7,057 nucleotides of DNA from Nitrososphaeraceae archaeon (GCA_021155845.1 JAJNBK010000211.1:1-7057); one strand, 5' to 3'; counted from the stretch's first letter, positions 1-6,644 are shown. A program made the numbers and translations. Notes: generated from the letters alone by a model not told the origin.

Positions 1-10
1 ATATTTGAGA

Positions 11-1020
11 TTAGAGTTTCTGTGGAGCAGTAAGAGTTTTTCCAATTTGTTCAGCATTGGCCATCATGACATGGCCTTTTACCATATCATTGAAGGGTAA
101 AATTGTATATATGAGAGGTTTTATCTTTCCTTTGCCTGTCCAATACATTACTTCTTCGAGTTCTGCTCTAGTTCCCTGCGTAGACCCAAGCCAGTTTGTT
201 CCTTTGAAGAATAAATATCTCAAGTCAATAGTTGAATCATATCCTGTCGTAGCACCAGTAGCAACGAGCGTTCCTCCCATTTTCAAAAGACCGACTTCTT
301 GTGCAAATGTGGATTTGCCGATGTGCTCAAAGATAACATCTACTCCTTGCTTTTTTGTAATTTCTCTCACTTTTTTGTACCAATCGGCTTCCCTATGATT
401 AACTACATGATCTGCACCAAGCTCCAAACATTTATCCTATATAATTTTGCAATTTGGATCCCAGACATACCTACTCCACTTGTTCCTCCCATGATCAGAA
501 CTGTTTGGCCTGGCTTTATCTTGGCTCTGCCCACTAGCATATGCCATGAAGTCATTCCTACCATTGAAATTGCTGCTGCGTCATCAAAGGATACACTATC
601 TGGTATTTTCACTACATTTACCTCGGGCAAATGAGTATATTGAGCAAAACCTCCCCATAGCGGACCTGTCTGAAAACCCCAGACCAATCTATCGTTACAG
701 TCGTATTCCCTGCCAGAGGTACACATATCGCAGACTCTGCAGCTCAAATTTGAATGAGAGGCAACTCTGTCTCCTACCTTCAATTTCGAAACATCCTCGC
801 CAACTTCTACTATGGTTCCTGCCACATCACTGCCAGAGATATGTGGTAATGGCGTCTTTAGAGGTTCACCCCAAATAGCCCACAAGTCATTATAGTTATA
901 AGATGCTGATTCTACTTTTATCATAGCTTCATCAGGTTTCAACTTGGGCATGTCAATATCTTCAATTTTTACAACTTTTGTTGGATCCTTACTATATTCG
1001 CGAAATACGGCTGCCTTCAT
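11..1020 (-). pseudogene. Zinc-type alcohol dehydrogenase (MDR family), internal deletion and frameshift
   Basis: Medium-chain dehydrogenase/reductase, cytosolic, expected to oxidise or reduce an alcohol, aldehyde or enoyl-type substrate with NAD(P). The first part (ATG at 1020) has the GroES-like domain, a structural-zinc loop with Cys94, Cys97, Cys100 and Cys108, and the Rossmann glycine motif GGTSGVG at residues 178-184. Around residue 194 (near 430-440) the frame breaks. The frame continues to a stop at 11 and resumes with KCLELGADHVVNHREADWYK, typical of the same family. Roughly 15-18 codons appear to be missing at the junction, including the end of the second Rossmann strand, where the residue choosing NAD or NADP normally lies. 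The usual catalytic-zinc Cys and GHE positions read YNYND and GSD, so classical catalytic zinc is doubtful even in the intact form. An AT-rich box at 1042-1055 suits a leaderless start at 1020. Family assignment is firm; the exact substrate is unknown. Confidence 0.85.
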
Positions 1021-1041
1021 AAAGTTGAAGAATTCTTTATA

Positions 1042-1055
1042 CTTAATATATTTAA
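1042..1055 (-). promoter_or_regulatory. Putative box A (TATA) for the dehydrogenase gene
   Basis: On the minus strand the sequence reads TTAAATATATTAAG, centred about 29 nt upstream of the ATG at 1020. This is the spacing expected of an archaeal TATA box serving a leaderless transcript. It is judged by eye only; no B-recognition element is claimed. Confidence 0.4.
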
Positions 1056-1140
1056 CTAGACTAATGTCGCTAAATTAATTGCGCAGAGAGATAAATCATC
1101 ACTTTCTGACGGCTCTGTGTTAGAATAGCACGAAGAAGCT

Positions 1141-1157
1141 GAAGAAAAAATTTATTC
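1141..1157 (-). terminator. Possible oligo-T terminator after the PDCD5-like gene
   Basis: The minus strand carries a run of six T in ATTTTTTCTTC about 25-35 nt after the PDCD5 stop. Archaeal termination often uses such T-runs without a hairpin. It would separate the ribosomal-protein group from the dehydrogenase gene, which has its own box A. Confidence 0.3.
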
Positions 1158-1179
1158 AAAACCAAGTGATTGCATATCA

Positions 1180-1405
1180 TTAACGTCTATTTATTTTGAA
1201 GTCTCTTTTTGGCTGCTGGAGACTAAGCAAAATCTGTTTTAACTCGTCATCTGTAAGAGCTCTGTTCTATTCTGATATTCATTAGCCTCTGACGAGCTGC
1301 AGGATCCAGCAAAACCATTAAAGCACGCTGTCGCATAGCTGCGGCTTCAGCTTCACGTCGCTTGGATTCTTCGTCGTTTGGTTGTGGTGATTGAGGGGCT
1401 GACAT
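1180..1405 (-). pseudogene. PDCD5-like DNA-binding protein gene, internal deletion with frameshift
   Basis: The archaeal PDCD5/TFAR19 family comprises small basic helical DNA-binding proteins of about 110 residues, commonly encoded beside S19e. From the ATG at 1405 the reading is an acidic/Ala-rich helix (ESKRREAEAAAMRQRALMVL) and the family core DPAARQRLMNIR, then it runs off frame to a TGA at 1247-1249 after 52 codons. The adjacent frame holds the family C-terminus NRALTDDELKQILLSLQQPK and then RDFKINRR, with its stop at 1180. About 23-26 residues normally lie between these two blocks (the central helices), so a segment of roughly 70 nt is missing and the two halves are out of frame. The gene starts 18 nt after the S19e stop and is likely co-transcribed with it. 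As written it cannot give a normal protein. The alternative to a true lesion is an assembly error. Confidence 0.8.
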
Positions 1406-1423
1406 AGTATTCAAAGAAGAGAA

Positions 1424-1876
1424 CTAAGCATATCGTTGCAACTCAGGTTCGGTCTTGATAATATCATTCTGAATTTCAGTAGCTAATCTATCGATTTTTT
1501 TCATCCCATCATCTGACATTAATCTGCCTTTACTTTTTTTAGTTATGTAACCAGCTGACTCCAATTGTTGTAATGCCTTGCGGATAATTGCCCCGCCGGC
1601 GTCTTTATGATGATCCAAATTATATCCAATCCTTTTTCTACCACCATACGCACTCTTCAAGTCTGAAATTCCGATAGGACCGTGCATGTAAACTTTTCTC
1701 ACTAAAGAAGCACATCTAATATACCACCAGTCTTTATTTTGAGGAATTTTCTCAGCATGAGGACCAGTCTTGACGAATGCTGCCCAGCTTGGAGGTGCAA
1801 TTTTTTTATCTTTCTTAAGCTGTTCAGCCAATCTTGAAATGAGATAAGCCGCTGGAATATCATAAGCCTTGGCCAT
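1424..1876 (-). CDS. rps19e: 30S ribosomal protein S19e
   Basis: S19e is a component of the archaeal/eukaryotic small ribosomal subunit head, with a winged-helix fold and a role in 30S maturation. The 150-residue protein is full length for the archaeal family and open throughout. It starts MAKAYDIPAAYLISRLAEQL. Family blocks visible in order are PPSWAAFVKTGPHAEKIPQ (residues 28-46), the DWWYIRCASLVRKVY segment (49-63), GPIGISDLKSAYGGRKRIG (66-84), and a late GGAIIRKALQQLESAGYI block followed by GRLMSDDGMKKID. It sits between the Rpp21-type gene (84-nt gap) and the PDCD5-like gene (18-nt gap). A TATA-like box at 1909-1916 suggests it can be transcribed independently of Rpp21. It is notable as the only intact conserved gene in this cluster. 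Confidence 0.97.
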   Translation of the reverse strand: MAKAYDIPAAYLISRLAEQLKKDKKIAPPSWAAFVKTGPHAEKIPQNKDWWYIRCASLVRKVYMHGPIGISDLKSAYGGRKRIGYNLDHHKDAGGAIIRKALQQLESAGYITKKSKGRLMSDDGMKKIDRLATEIQNDIIKTEPELQRYA

Positions 1877-1908
1877 AGTTGTTACTGAATAATCACGAGG
1901 TAGATCCC

Positions 1909-1916
1909 TTATAAAT
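1909..1916 (-). promoter_or_regulatory. Putative box A (TATA) for the S19e gene
   Basis: The minus strand reads ATTTATAA followed by GG, centred about 36 nt upstream of the S19e ATG. This would place transcription initiation roughly 10 nt before the start codon. It lies in the 84-nt gap after the Rpp21 gene. Confidence 0.4.
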
Positions 1917-1960
1917 CCTTATTCTCATTTAAGAGCATTGTTTTCAAAAAATATATAAAA

Positions 1961-2164
1961 TTATTCTCGAGGCAATAAGATTTTGCGATAGGTGTGATAA
2001 CATTTCAAACATGTGATTCTTAAGGCTTTCGTATTAGACCTTCCTATTCTTACTCGAGCATTTCTTCCTGGAATAATAAAATATTTACACTTTTTGCAGT
2101 ATAATTGACGTATATGATAGGGAAGCCTCAGCCTGTATCGCATGGCAATTTTCTTTGCAAGCAT
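1961..2164 (-). CDS. RNase P protein component 4 (Rpp21/Rpr2 type), N-terminally short
   Basis: This protein subunit of archaeal RNase P helps the RNA subunit remove tRNA 5' leaders. The 67-residue reading has the family's zinc ribbon, with Cys23-x2-Cys26 and Cys52-x2-Cys55, the PGRNARVR block at 32-39 and ITCLKCYHTYRK near the end. The IAMRYRLRLP segment at 6-15 precedes the ribbon as in the family. Usual archaeal members have about 100-120 residues, with two N-terminal helices that pair with Rpp29. Here only the last turns remain. In frame upstream of the ATG at 2164 are just IILAGDQA and then a stop, and no other frame supplies a helix. The gene is therefore either truncated or carries an upstream deletion. 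The zinc site looks usable; binding to Rpp29 may be lost. The identification is good; its functional status is uncertain. Confidence 0.75.
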   Translation of the reverse strand: MLAKKIAMRYRLRLPYHIRQLYCKKCKYFIIPGRNARVRIGRSNTKALRITCLKCYHTYRKILLPRE

Positions 2165-2284
2165 TGCTTGATCGCCAGCTAATATGATATTTTAAATAAA
2201 CATTATAAATACGCTGACTGATAATCAAACATTATAAAGGTATATACAGTAATTAAGCTGTTAGACTAATAATATTTAGAGAGT

Positions 2285-2680
2285 ATGGTCGATTTTGACA
2301 AACTAGAGGAATTAGCAAAAGAGTATGTAGAATTAAAAAAAGGTGAACAAGAATCGAAGTCAAAGAATGCAGCAATTAATCTGATGGATTTTCTATCATC
2401 GACGGATTTCGCTTTCCCACTGAAGAAAGAAGTCGTTGAAAGTAATGGAACGACGACTTACCTCTATATCAATAATAGTACTTATCCGCATCTTTTTGAG
2501 TTCATTGCAGAAATATTGCATGTAAAAATACCGATTATTATCAATAATGCAAAGTTTGGACCAGGCGAAATTATAGTTAACAATGACAATGAAAAAGACG
2601 CAAAACAAGAGTTAGATTCTTGCGTTAAGGAATTGCAGAAGTTGATTAGTGGAAAGAAGAATAAAGTTTTTGCAATATAA
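2285..2680 (+). CDS. Hypothetical protein, 131 aa
   Basis: I do not recognise this protein. It begins with a charged, helix-prone segment (MVDFDKLEELAKEYVELKKG), has a central part rich in beta-type and Asn-rich sequence (TTTYLYINNSTYPHLFEF, then IPIIINNAKFGPGEIIV), and ends with another charged helix (AKQELDSCVKELQKLISGKK). There is no signal peptide, membrane segment or cysteine-based metal site (one Cys only), so it is probably cytosolic. It is divergent from the Rpp21 gene, with 120 nt between starts holding AT-rich boxes for both directions, for example ATTATAAAGG at 2231-2240. Codon use and an uninterrupted 131-codon reading in AT-rich DNA support it as a real gene. It is followed by a T-run at 2735-2740 and is likely monocistronic. 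Confidence 0.75.
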   Translation: MVDFDKLEELAKEYVELKKGEQESKSKNAAINLMDFLSSTDFAFPLKKEVVESNGTTTYLYINNSTYPHLFEFIAEILHVKIPIIINNAKFGPGEIIVNNDNEKDAKQELDSCVKELQKLISGKKNKVFAI

Positions 2681-2729
2681 AGGCGTAACCTCTGTCCTAT
2701 ATGATATAAAATATTGATATTGTCTGATG

Positions 2730-2745
2730 TCTTGTTTTTTCATTT
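2730..2745 (+). terminator. Possible oligo-T terminator after the 131-aa gene
   Basis: A run of six T (CTTGTTTTTTCATTT) lies about 50 nt after the stop at 2680. No convincing hairpin precedes it. It is consistent with archaeal intrinsic termination, judged by eye. Confidence 0.25.
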
Positions 2746-3036
2746 CAAACAGGCAATAAACGAATTGGAGTCAGAATAATTGTCATATCGTTTGTTAAAT
2801 CATACTATTGTCAAAGGATGATGATTATAATACTTGCAAGTAATCTAGCAGCTCTAAATTGGCCTTCGAGGCACATGAAATACTTTATTATTGTTTTTTA
2901 TGAATTAGAATATTATAATGTACTATTGTAATTCTCATTAATATATGAATATTATTTATTGGTTAAGACAGATTTTCGTCACACTGCTGTTAAAAAGTGT
3001 ATTCTCTTTAGATATTAATAGATCTTGGATAGAAGG
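2746..3036 (+). other. Intergenic region before the beta-helix gene
   Basis: This is a stretch of almost 300 nt without a convincing gene. It holds a 37-codon hydrophobic reading (2818-2931) that I do not support, and the likely promoter of the downstream gene. A TTAAAAAG box at 2990-2997 lies 32 nt before an in-frame TTG at 3025 and 44 nt before the ATG at 3037. Confidence 0.4.
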
Positions 3037-4293
3037 ATGAAAGGTTATGAACTCCTTATTTATTCTATGAAGTTACAATTGTTGGTAAATAAAAAGTATC
3101 AAAATCTTATTGAATTAAAACTATTGTGCTTGTCTGTTTTAATTACAATGTATTTTTTTGCTGCACTATTCTTATTATCTTCTCAAAGTGCAGATTCTGT
3201 TCCTTGCATTACCTATGATTCGTCTACTAAAGTTATTACAGTAACTTGTAATTCTGCAAGTCTTACTGATATAGATAATCAACTAAATGATAACACCATT
3301 TTAGATAAAGAAGAACAACAATCTAATAATGGAGTATGGTTATTAAATGCAGGTATTGTAGTAGCTGACAAAGCTACATTATATATTAATTCAACTGATA
3401 CAACATGGCTAAAGATTAATGCTGATGGGAATACTGAGCATATAATCGAGGTATATGGCAACTTGAAAATTGATTCAGTAAAGATAACTTCATGGAATCC
3501 AGCAACAAATGATTATGCTAAAATACCAGCCTATGACGAGGATAAAGAACCAGAACTTATACCATATATCATAGTTGAAGGCGAAGCAACAGGAACTACG
3601 GATATTACTAATTCAGAGCTTGCTTATCTCAATTATCTTAGCTACTATGCAGGTGATGGACGTGTACTAAAAGGCAATCATATACACGATCTCTGGTTTG
3701 GTTTTTATTCAAAAGGAGTAGGAGACATGATTATCGAAGACTATCATGTTCATGACAACACCATTTATGGATTAGATCCTCATACTGGAACACATGATAT
3801 GATTATTCGCAATAATGTGGTTCATGGCAATGGTGGAATCGGTATAATCTGTTCGCTAGATTGTTACAATATTACAATTGAAGGGAATGAAGTATACAAT
3901 AATGCAGATTCAGGTATCATGTTTAGTATAAATATGTATAATTCAGTTGCAAGAAATAACTATGTACATGACGAAGCTAAAGGCATATTTGTTTCAGCAT
4001 CACATAACAATGAAATATATAATAATACAGTTTCAAATAGCGGAGATGGAATTTATTTAAAGTCAGAGTCTTCTAAGAATAATATCTATGATAATACCAT
4101 CATAAATGCTACATCAAATGGTATACTTGTCAATACAGGTGCATCAGATAATACGTTTAGTTCTAATACAATAATCAATGCCACTGAATTTGGGATAGAT
4201 GTTGATGAAGATTCAGTTAATAATAAATTTGAAAATAATAATCTAATTAATTCTAAAGTTGCAGAAGAAGAAGAGGAAGAAGAAGATAATTGA
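3037..4293 (+). CDS. Secreted right-handed beta-helix protein, AlgG-like polyuronate C5-epimerase candidate
   Basis: The 418-residue protein has an N-terminal hydrophobic segment at residues 27-47 (signal peptide or anchor), after which the chain should lie outside the membrane. An N-terminal strand region with WLLNAGIVVADKATLYI (from residue 101) and VKITSW resembles the entry domain of AlgG-type mannuronan C5-epimerases. A parallel beta-helix follows (about 170-405), with rungs of about 22-24 residues such as NNIYDNTIINATSNGILV. In it lies YHVHDNTIYGLDPHTGTHD, with the DPH motif at 247-249. In that family DPH(D) marks the active site, where mannuronate is converted to guluronate in the polymer; here the fourth residue is Thr. 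Several N-x-S/T sequons fit surface glycosylation. The tail is seven Glu then Asp-Asn. The start is uncertain: TTG at 3025, ATG at 3037 or ATG at 3067. It stands alone, without alginate synthesis genes nearby. It could instead be a lyase or a non-catalytic beta-helix protein. Confidence 0.8.
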   Translation: MKGYELLIYSMKLQLLVNKKYQNLIELKLLCLSVLITMYFFAALFLLSSQSADSVPCITYDSSTKVITVTCNSASLTDIDNQLNDNTILDKEEQQSNNGVWLLNAGIVVADKATLYINSTDTTWLKINADGNTEHIIEVYGNLKIDSVKITSWNPATNDYAKIPAYDEDKEPELIPYIIVEGEATGTTDITNSELAYLNYLSYYAGDGRVLKGNHIHDLWFGFYSKGVGDMIIEDYHVHDNTIYGLDPHTGTHDMIIRNNVVHGNGGIGIICSLDCYNITIEGNEVYNNADSGIMFSINMYNSVARNNYVHDEAKGIFVSASHNNEIYNNTVSNSGDGIYLKSESSKNNIYDNTIINATSNGILVNTGASDNTFSSNTIINATEFGIDVDEDSVNNKFENNNLINSKVAEEEEEEEDN

Positions 4294-4965
4294 CTTTTAA
4301 ATTGTCTCCATAAGATAGCATTTCTAGACCTTCCACTCATCAGTAATATATATACAACAAAAATTATTTTCATTAAAGAGAAGACGACAGCAAATAAGAA
4401 GTTATATAGTAATCATGTAATAAAATAGTCTAAAAATTATCTATATCTTTCAAAAATAGCAAGCATTATTTTTAGCATGTAATTGTATACAAATTATATT
4501 GGACCTTTCATGATTAGCATTCCAAAGCAAGCCAAGTAGGGGTTGCAGAAGCAAAAAAATTATAATATTGAAGAGTTATGAAAGAGTCAAACTCAATATC
4601 GAGATCTAAAAAAAGCCTGTATTAGCATAACTGCTGCATGGTTTTTAGATAACTAAGGTATACTAGCAAATACAAACGAAGTAATCTAAAGAGGTAAGAC
4701 AAATATGACTTTTATATGCAATATATAAAGGAATCGCTCTATCATTTGCATATTACCATGATACAGTAACACAGTAACACATCCAACTAAAAAATAAAAT
4801 TGTTGACCAATAGAAAAGGCCAGTAATCTTACAATGATTCAGCAGATCATAAACTATAGTAACGACTTACCAGATAGTAAATGTATAAGAAAAATATACA
4901 ATTTGTTAATATTAATGCTAACCTGTATATTCTATAAAGTGATATAATAAAGAAGAGATACAGCC
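4294..4965 (+). other. Long intergenic region, AT-rich, possible decayed coding
   Basis: No intact gene is seen in this stretch of about 670 nt. It contains short protein-like readings in two frames at 4518-4656, a strong isolated TATA-like box (ATATATAAAGG, 4721-4731) with no ORF behind it, and a short tandem repeat, ACAGTAACACAGTAACAC, near 4762-4779. The last 40 nt hold the promoter of the zinc-finger gene. Confidence 0.45.
4931..4940 (+). promoter_or_regulatory. Putative box A (TATA) for the zinc-finger gene
   Basis: TCTATAAAGT is centred about 31 nt upstream of the ATG at 4966, matching archaeal TATA-box spacing for a leaderless or very short-leader mRNA. It supports the downstream 40-codon reading as a real gene. 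Confidence 0.45.
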
Positions 4966-5088
4966 ATGTCAGATACGGGATTTGCTTGTCCAAAATGTGA
5001 TCTAATTTTTACTACTGCAGAAGATGTTGCAAGGCACTTAAAGAACGAACATGTCGATGGAAGTCAAACTGAACGAGTTCGCTTTTAA
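4966..5088 (+). CDS. Small single C2H2 zinc-finger protein, 40 aa
   Basis: The complete 40-residue reading from ATG to TAA begins MSDTGFACPKCDLIFTTAED. The metal site is C-x2-C-x12-H-x4-H, the classical C2H2 zinc-finger pattern, with Cys8, Cys11, His24 and His29. The aromatic/hydrophobic core positions (Phe6, Phe15 and Leu25) lie where the fold needs them. The finger fills nearly the entire protein, leaving a short acidic/polar tail ending VRF. Tiny one-finger proteins of this kind are known in archaea and may bind nucleic acid or protein, but the target here cannot be inferred. A TATA-like box lies about 31 nt upstream. It is a single gene with no close neighbours. The coding call rests on the intact motif and the promoter spacing. 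Confidence 0.85.
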   Translation: MSDTGFACPKCDLIFTTAEDVARHLKNEHVDGSQTERVRF

Positions 5089-5909
5089 CTAGTCCTTTAT
5101 GCTTCTATTTATTCTAACGTTAGTAATTGCTTTATAAAGTAGTATCCTCACCCTTATTACATGTGTAATTTTTATACATTATTCTATTTTATAGACTAGT
5201 CAATCCATGCCATCTTATATCATATGATTCTCTATACAGCGGCCAAATCTCTACACGCCCATCAATGATATGAGATATACAAACAGATATACAAAATAAT
5301 TTTACTTCTATCTGGAACCAAGCCAACAAGCAATTCCTATTTATTTTAATCTAGTCGAAAAATTTATGGATCATGGCTGGTGAAGAATACATCGTAATTA
5401 TTTGATAGATAATTGATATCTGACTCTATTCCCCGGATATCTGAGAGTAAAATTTCTTCTTCTACCTAATACCATCCACACTTTATTTTAAACTTAATAT
5501 ATAAATAAAGAACATACTTAAAGATCAGATAGATTCTATTTTTTGTTAACTTTCTAATTCTTATAAGCCTGTACTTTATGAATGACAATATTACTTTCTT
5601 CATTAACATTATTTTGCAGTAACCTATTAACCAATCGGCAAACAATACATCTTCTAATAACAGCATATTACGATAATTAACTATCGTTAAATTGAACAAT
5701 ATCTTTTCTATCATATTATTATCGCTTAACCACTATGATAATACAAAGCTTTATCAAATCAATAATGCATCTTAGTGACCGTACTTAAATAAGAAAAAAT
5801 TAAATAAAATAAACTATCTTCTATAAATATCAATATGGCCTTAAAAGCAGGTGTTCTTATATCTCTTAACGCATGCGTCTCTTCTTTTATAAATCAACAA
5901 TTTTAATGT
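5089..5909 (-). other. Gene-poor region with possible decayed minus-strand coding
   Basis: About 820 nt without an intact gene I can support. On the minus strand, 5189-5392 reads as a 67-residue chain broken by one amber codon, and 5364-5465 gives another protein-like stretch of 33 residues without a start codon. An 82-codon reading at 5466-5714 (-) is rich in Ile, Leu, Tyr and Lys, as expected of chance translation of AT-rich DNA, so it is left out. From 5715 to 5909 I see nothing. Confidence 0.4.
5189..5392 (-). pseudogene. Possible gene remnant with one in-frame TAG
   Basis: The minus strand from an ATG at 5390-5392 reads MYSSPAMIHKFFD, a TAG at 5351-5353, then an open stretch to a TAA at 5189. 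The latter includes NRNCLLAWFQIEVKLF and ends with IDGRVEIWPLYRES followed by YDIRWHGLTSL. The end has a protein-like composition (Trp, Arg, Gly, Pro) unusual for random AT-rich DNA. I do not recognise the family. A chance open frame is quite possible. Confidence 0.25.
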
Positions 5910-6614
5910 CTAGTTTGTTTCTTTTCTCATATCAACGAAATTAATAAAGCCATAATTTTCTCTTGTAGTCCTACTGATAGACATATTATAGTTGTATATT
6001 TTTTTTGAATATTCCTTTAAAACAGGCATCATATCATTGAAATGTTGCATGTACTATTGCTCTTCCTTTGTCGGATTCTAACCAGGAAGCAAATGGATAT
6101 AACCAGCAAACTCCTGGCTTTTCGGGATGGATTCTGCAGTCTCCATTTTCATTCAAGAATCGACATGTTATCGGAGTTCCATCATCCTCTTCTTTCTCGT
6201 CAGATTTTCTCTTAAGCGAGAGCATAGTAAGGGTAGTTATAACATTGCCAAATGCTTCTTGTTCTTGCCAACTAGATATTGTTGTTTCATGCTTGACAAA
6301 CTCTGCTTTTGAATCATATCCTATCTTTTTAGCAATAATTTTGATATCATCACTTGTCAATGGAAGTCTTCCTTGTCGTTCGCAGCAATTATGACAATCT
6401 GGCCACATAAACACTTCCATAATACATACAGACCATCATCGTTAAGTGTTGGAATATGAAACAAAACGCCATCTACATTTACTATTGTATCAACTACGTC
6501 ATTTCTTTTACCGAGATGAAGATCATATACTTTAGGGTCTATCTCCCATTTTTTGGACAGTAAATCAAGAGAGTTTTTGACCGAGACTTCAGAGTTAAAA
6601 GTTGGTGATGACAC
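5910..6614 (-). pseudogene. YkgJ-type cysteine-cluster (Zn/Fe-chelating) protein gene, two lesions
   Basis: Proteins of the YkgJ/UPF0153 family carry clustered cysteines thought to bind zinc or an iron-sulfur centre; their function is poorly known. Part one begins at GTG 6614 (or TTG 6629), passes VLFHIPTLNDDGLYVLWKC, and changes frame near 6403-6410 at TGTTTATGTGG. A 2-nt TG duplication there, or one lost base, would explain it. Part two carries PDCHNCCERQGRLPLTSDD, then TPITCRF, GDCRIHPEKPGVCWLYPFAS and RAIVHATFQ, and stops at 6034. Part three, in another frame, continues MMPVLKEYSKKIYNYNMSIS then RTTRENYGFINFVDMRKETN and stops at 5910; residues that normally link ATFQ to this block seem to be missing. 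The three parts read as one protein of over 230 residues. ATTTAAAG at 6637-6644, 27 nt upstream, favours the GTG start in a leaderless mRNA. The family call is firm. Confidence 0.8.
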
Positions 6615-6636
6615 GTTATATTTTATCAAATCCTAT

Positions 6637-6644
6637 CTTTAAAT
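6637..6644 (-). promoter_or_regulatory. Putative box A (TATA) for the YkgJ-type gene
   Basis: The minus strand reads ATTTAAAG, centred about 27 nt upstream of the GTG at 6614. It is too close (about 12 nt) to serve the alternative TTG at 6629 as a leaderless start, so it favours the GTG. An AGGAGG string just upstream of the box lies too far from either start to act as a ribosome-binding site. Confidence 0.35.

Noticed and set aside
1021..1179. Possible small gene or RNA between the PDCD5-like and dehydrogenase genes
   Set aside because: No open frame, tRNA arm pattern or L39e-like sequence seen; only a T-run and a box A.
2818..2931. 37-codon plus-strand hydrophobic reading before the beta-helix gene
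   Set aside because: Short, no recognisable motif and no clear promoter; likely chance.
4086..4373. 95-codon minus-strand reading with a poly-Ser tract
   Set aside because: Antisense shadow of the beta-helix gene; the Ser run is the complement of the Glu-run codons.
4762..4779. Tandem ACAGTAAC repeat as a CRISPR or regulatory array
   Set aside because: Only two copies of a short unit without spacers; treated as a simple repeat.
5351..5353. In-frame TAG as pyrrolysine
   Set aside because: No pyrrolysine genes are known for this lineage and the reading itself is doubtful; decay is simpler.
5466..5714. 82-codon minus-strand reading
   Set aside because: Composition is almost wholly Ile, Leu, Lys, Tyr and Arg, as chance translation of AT-rich DNA gives; no motif or promoter support.
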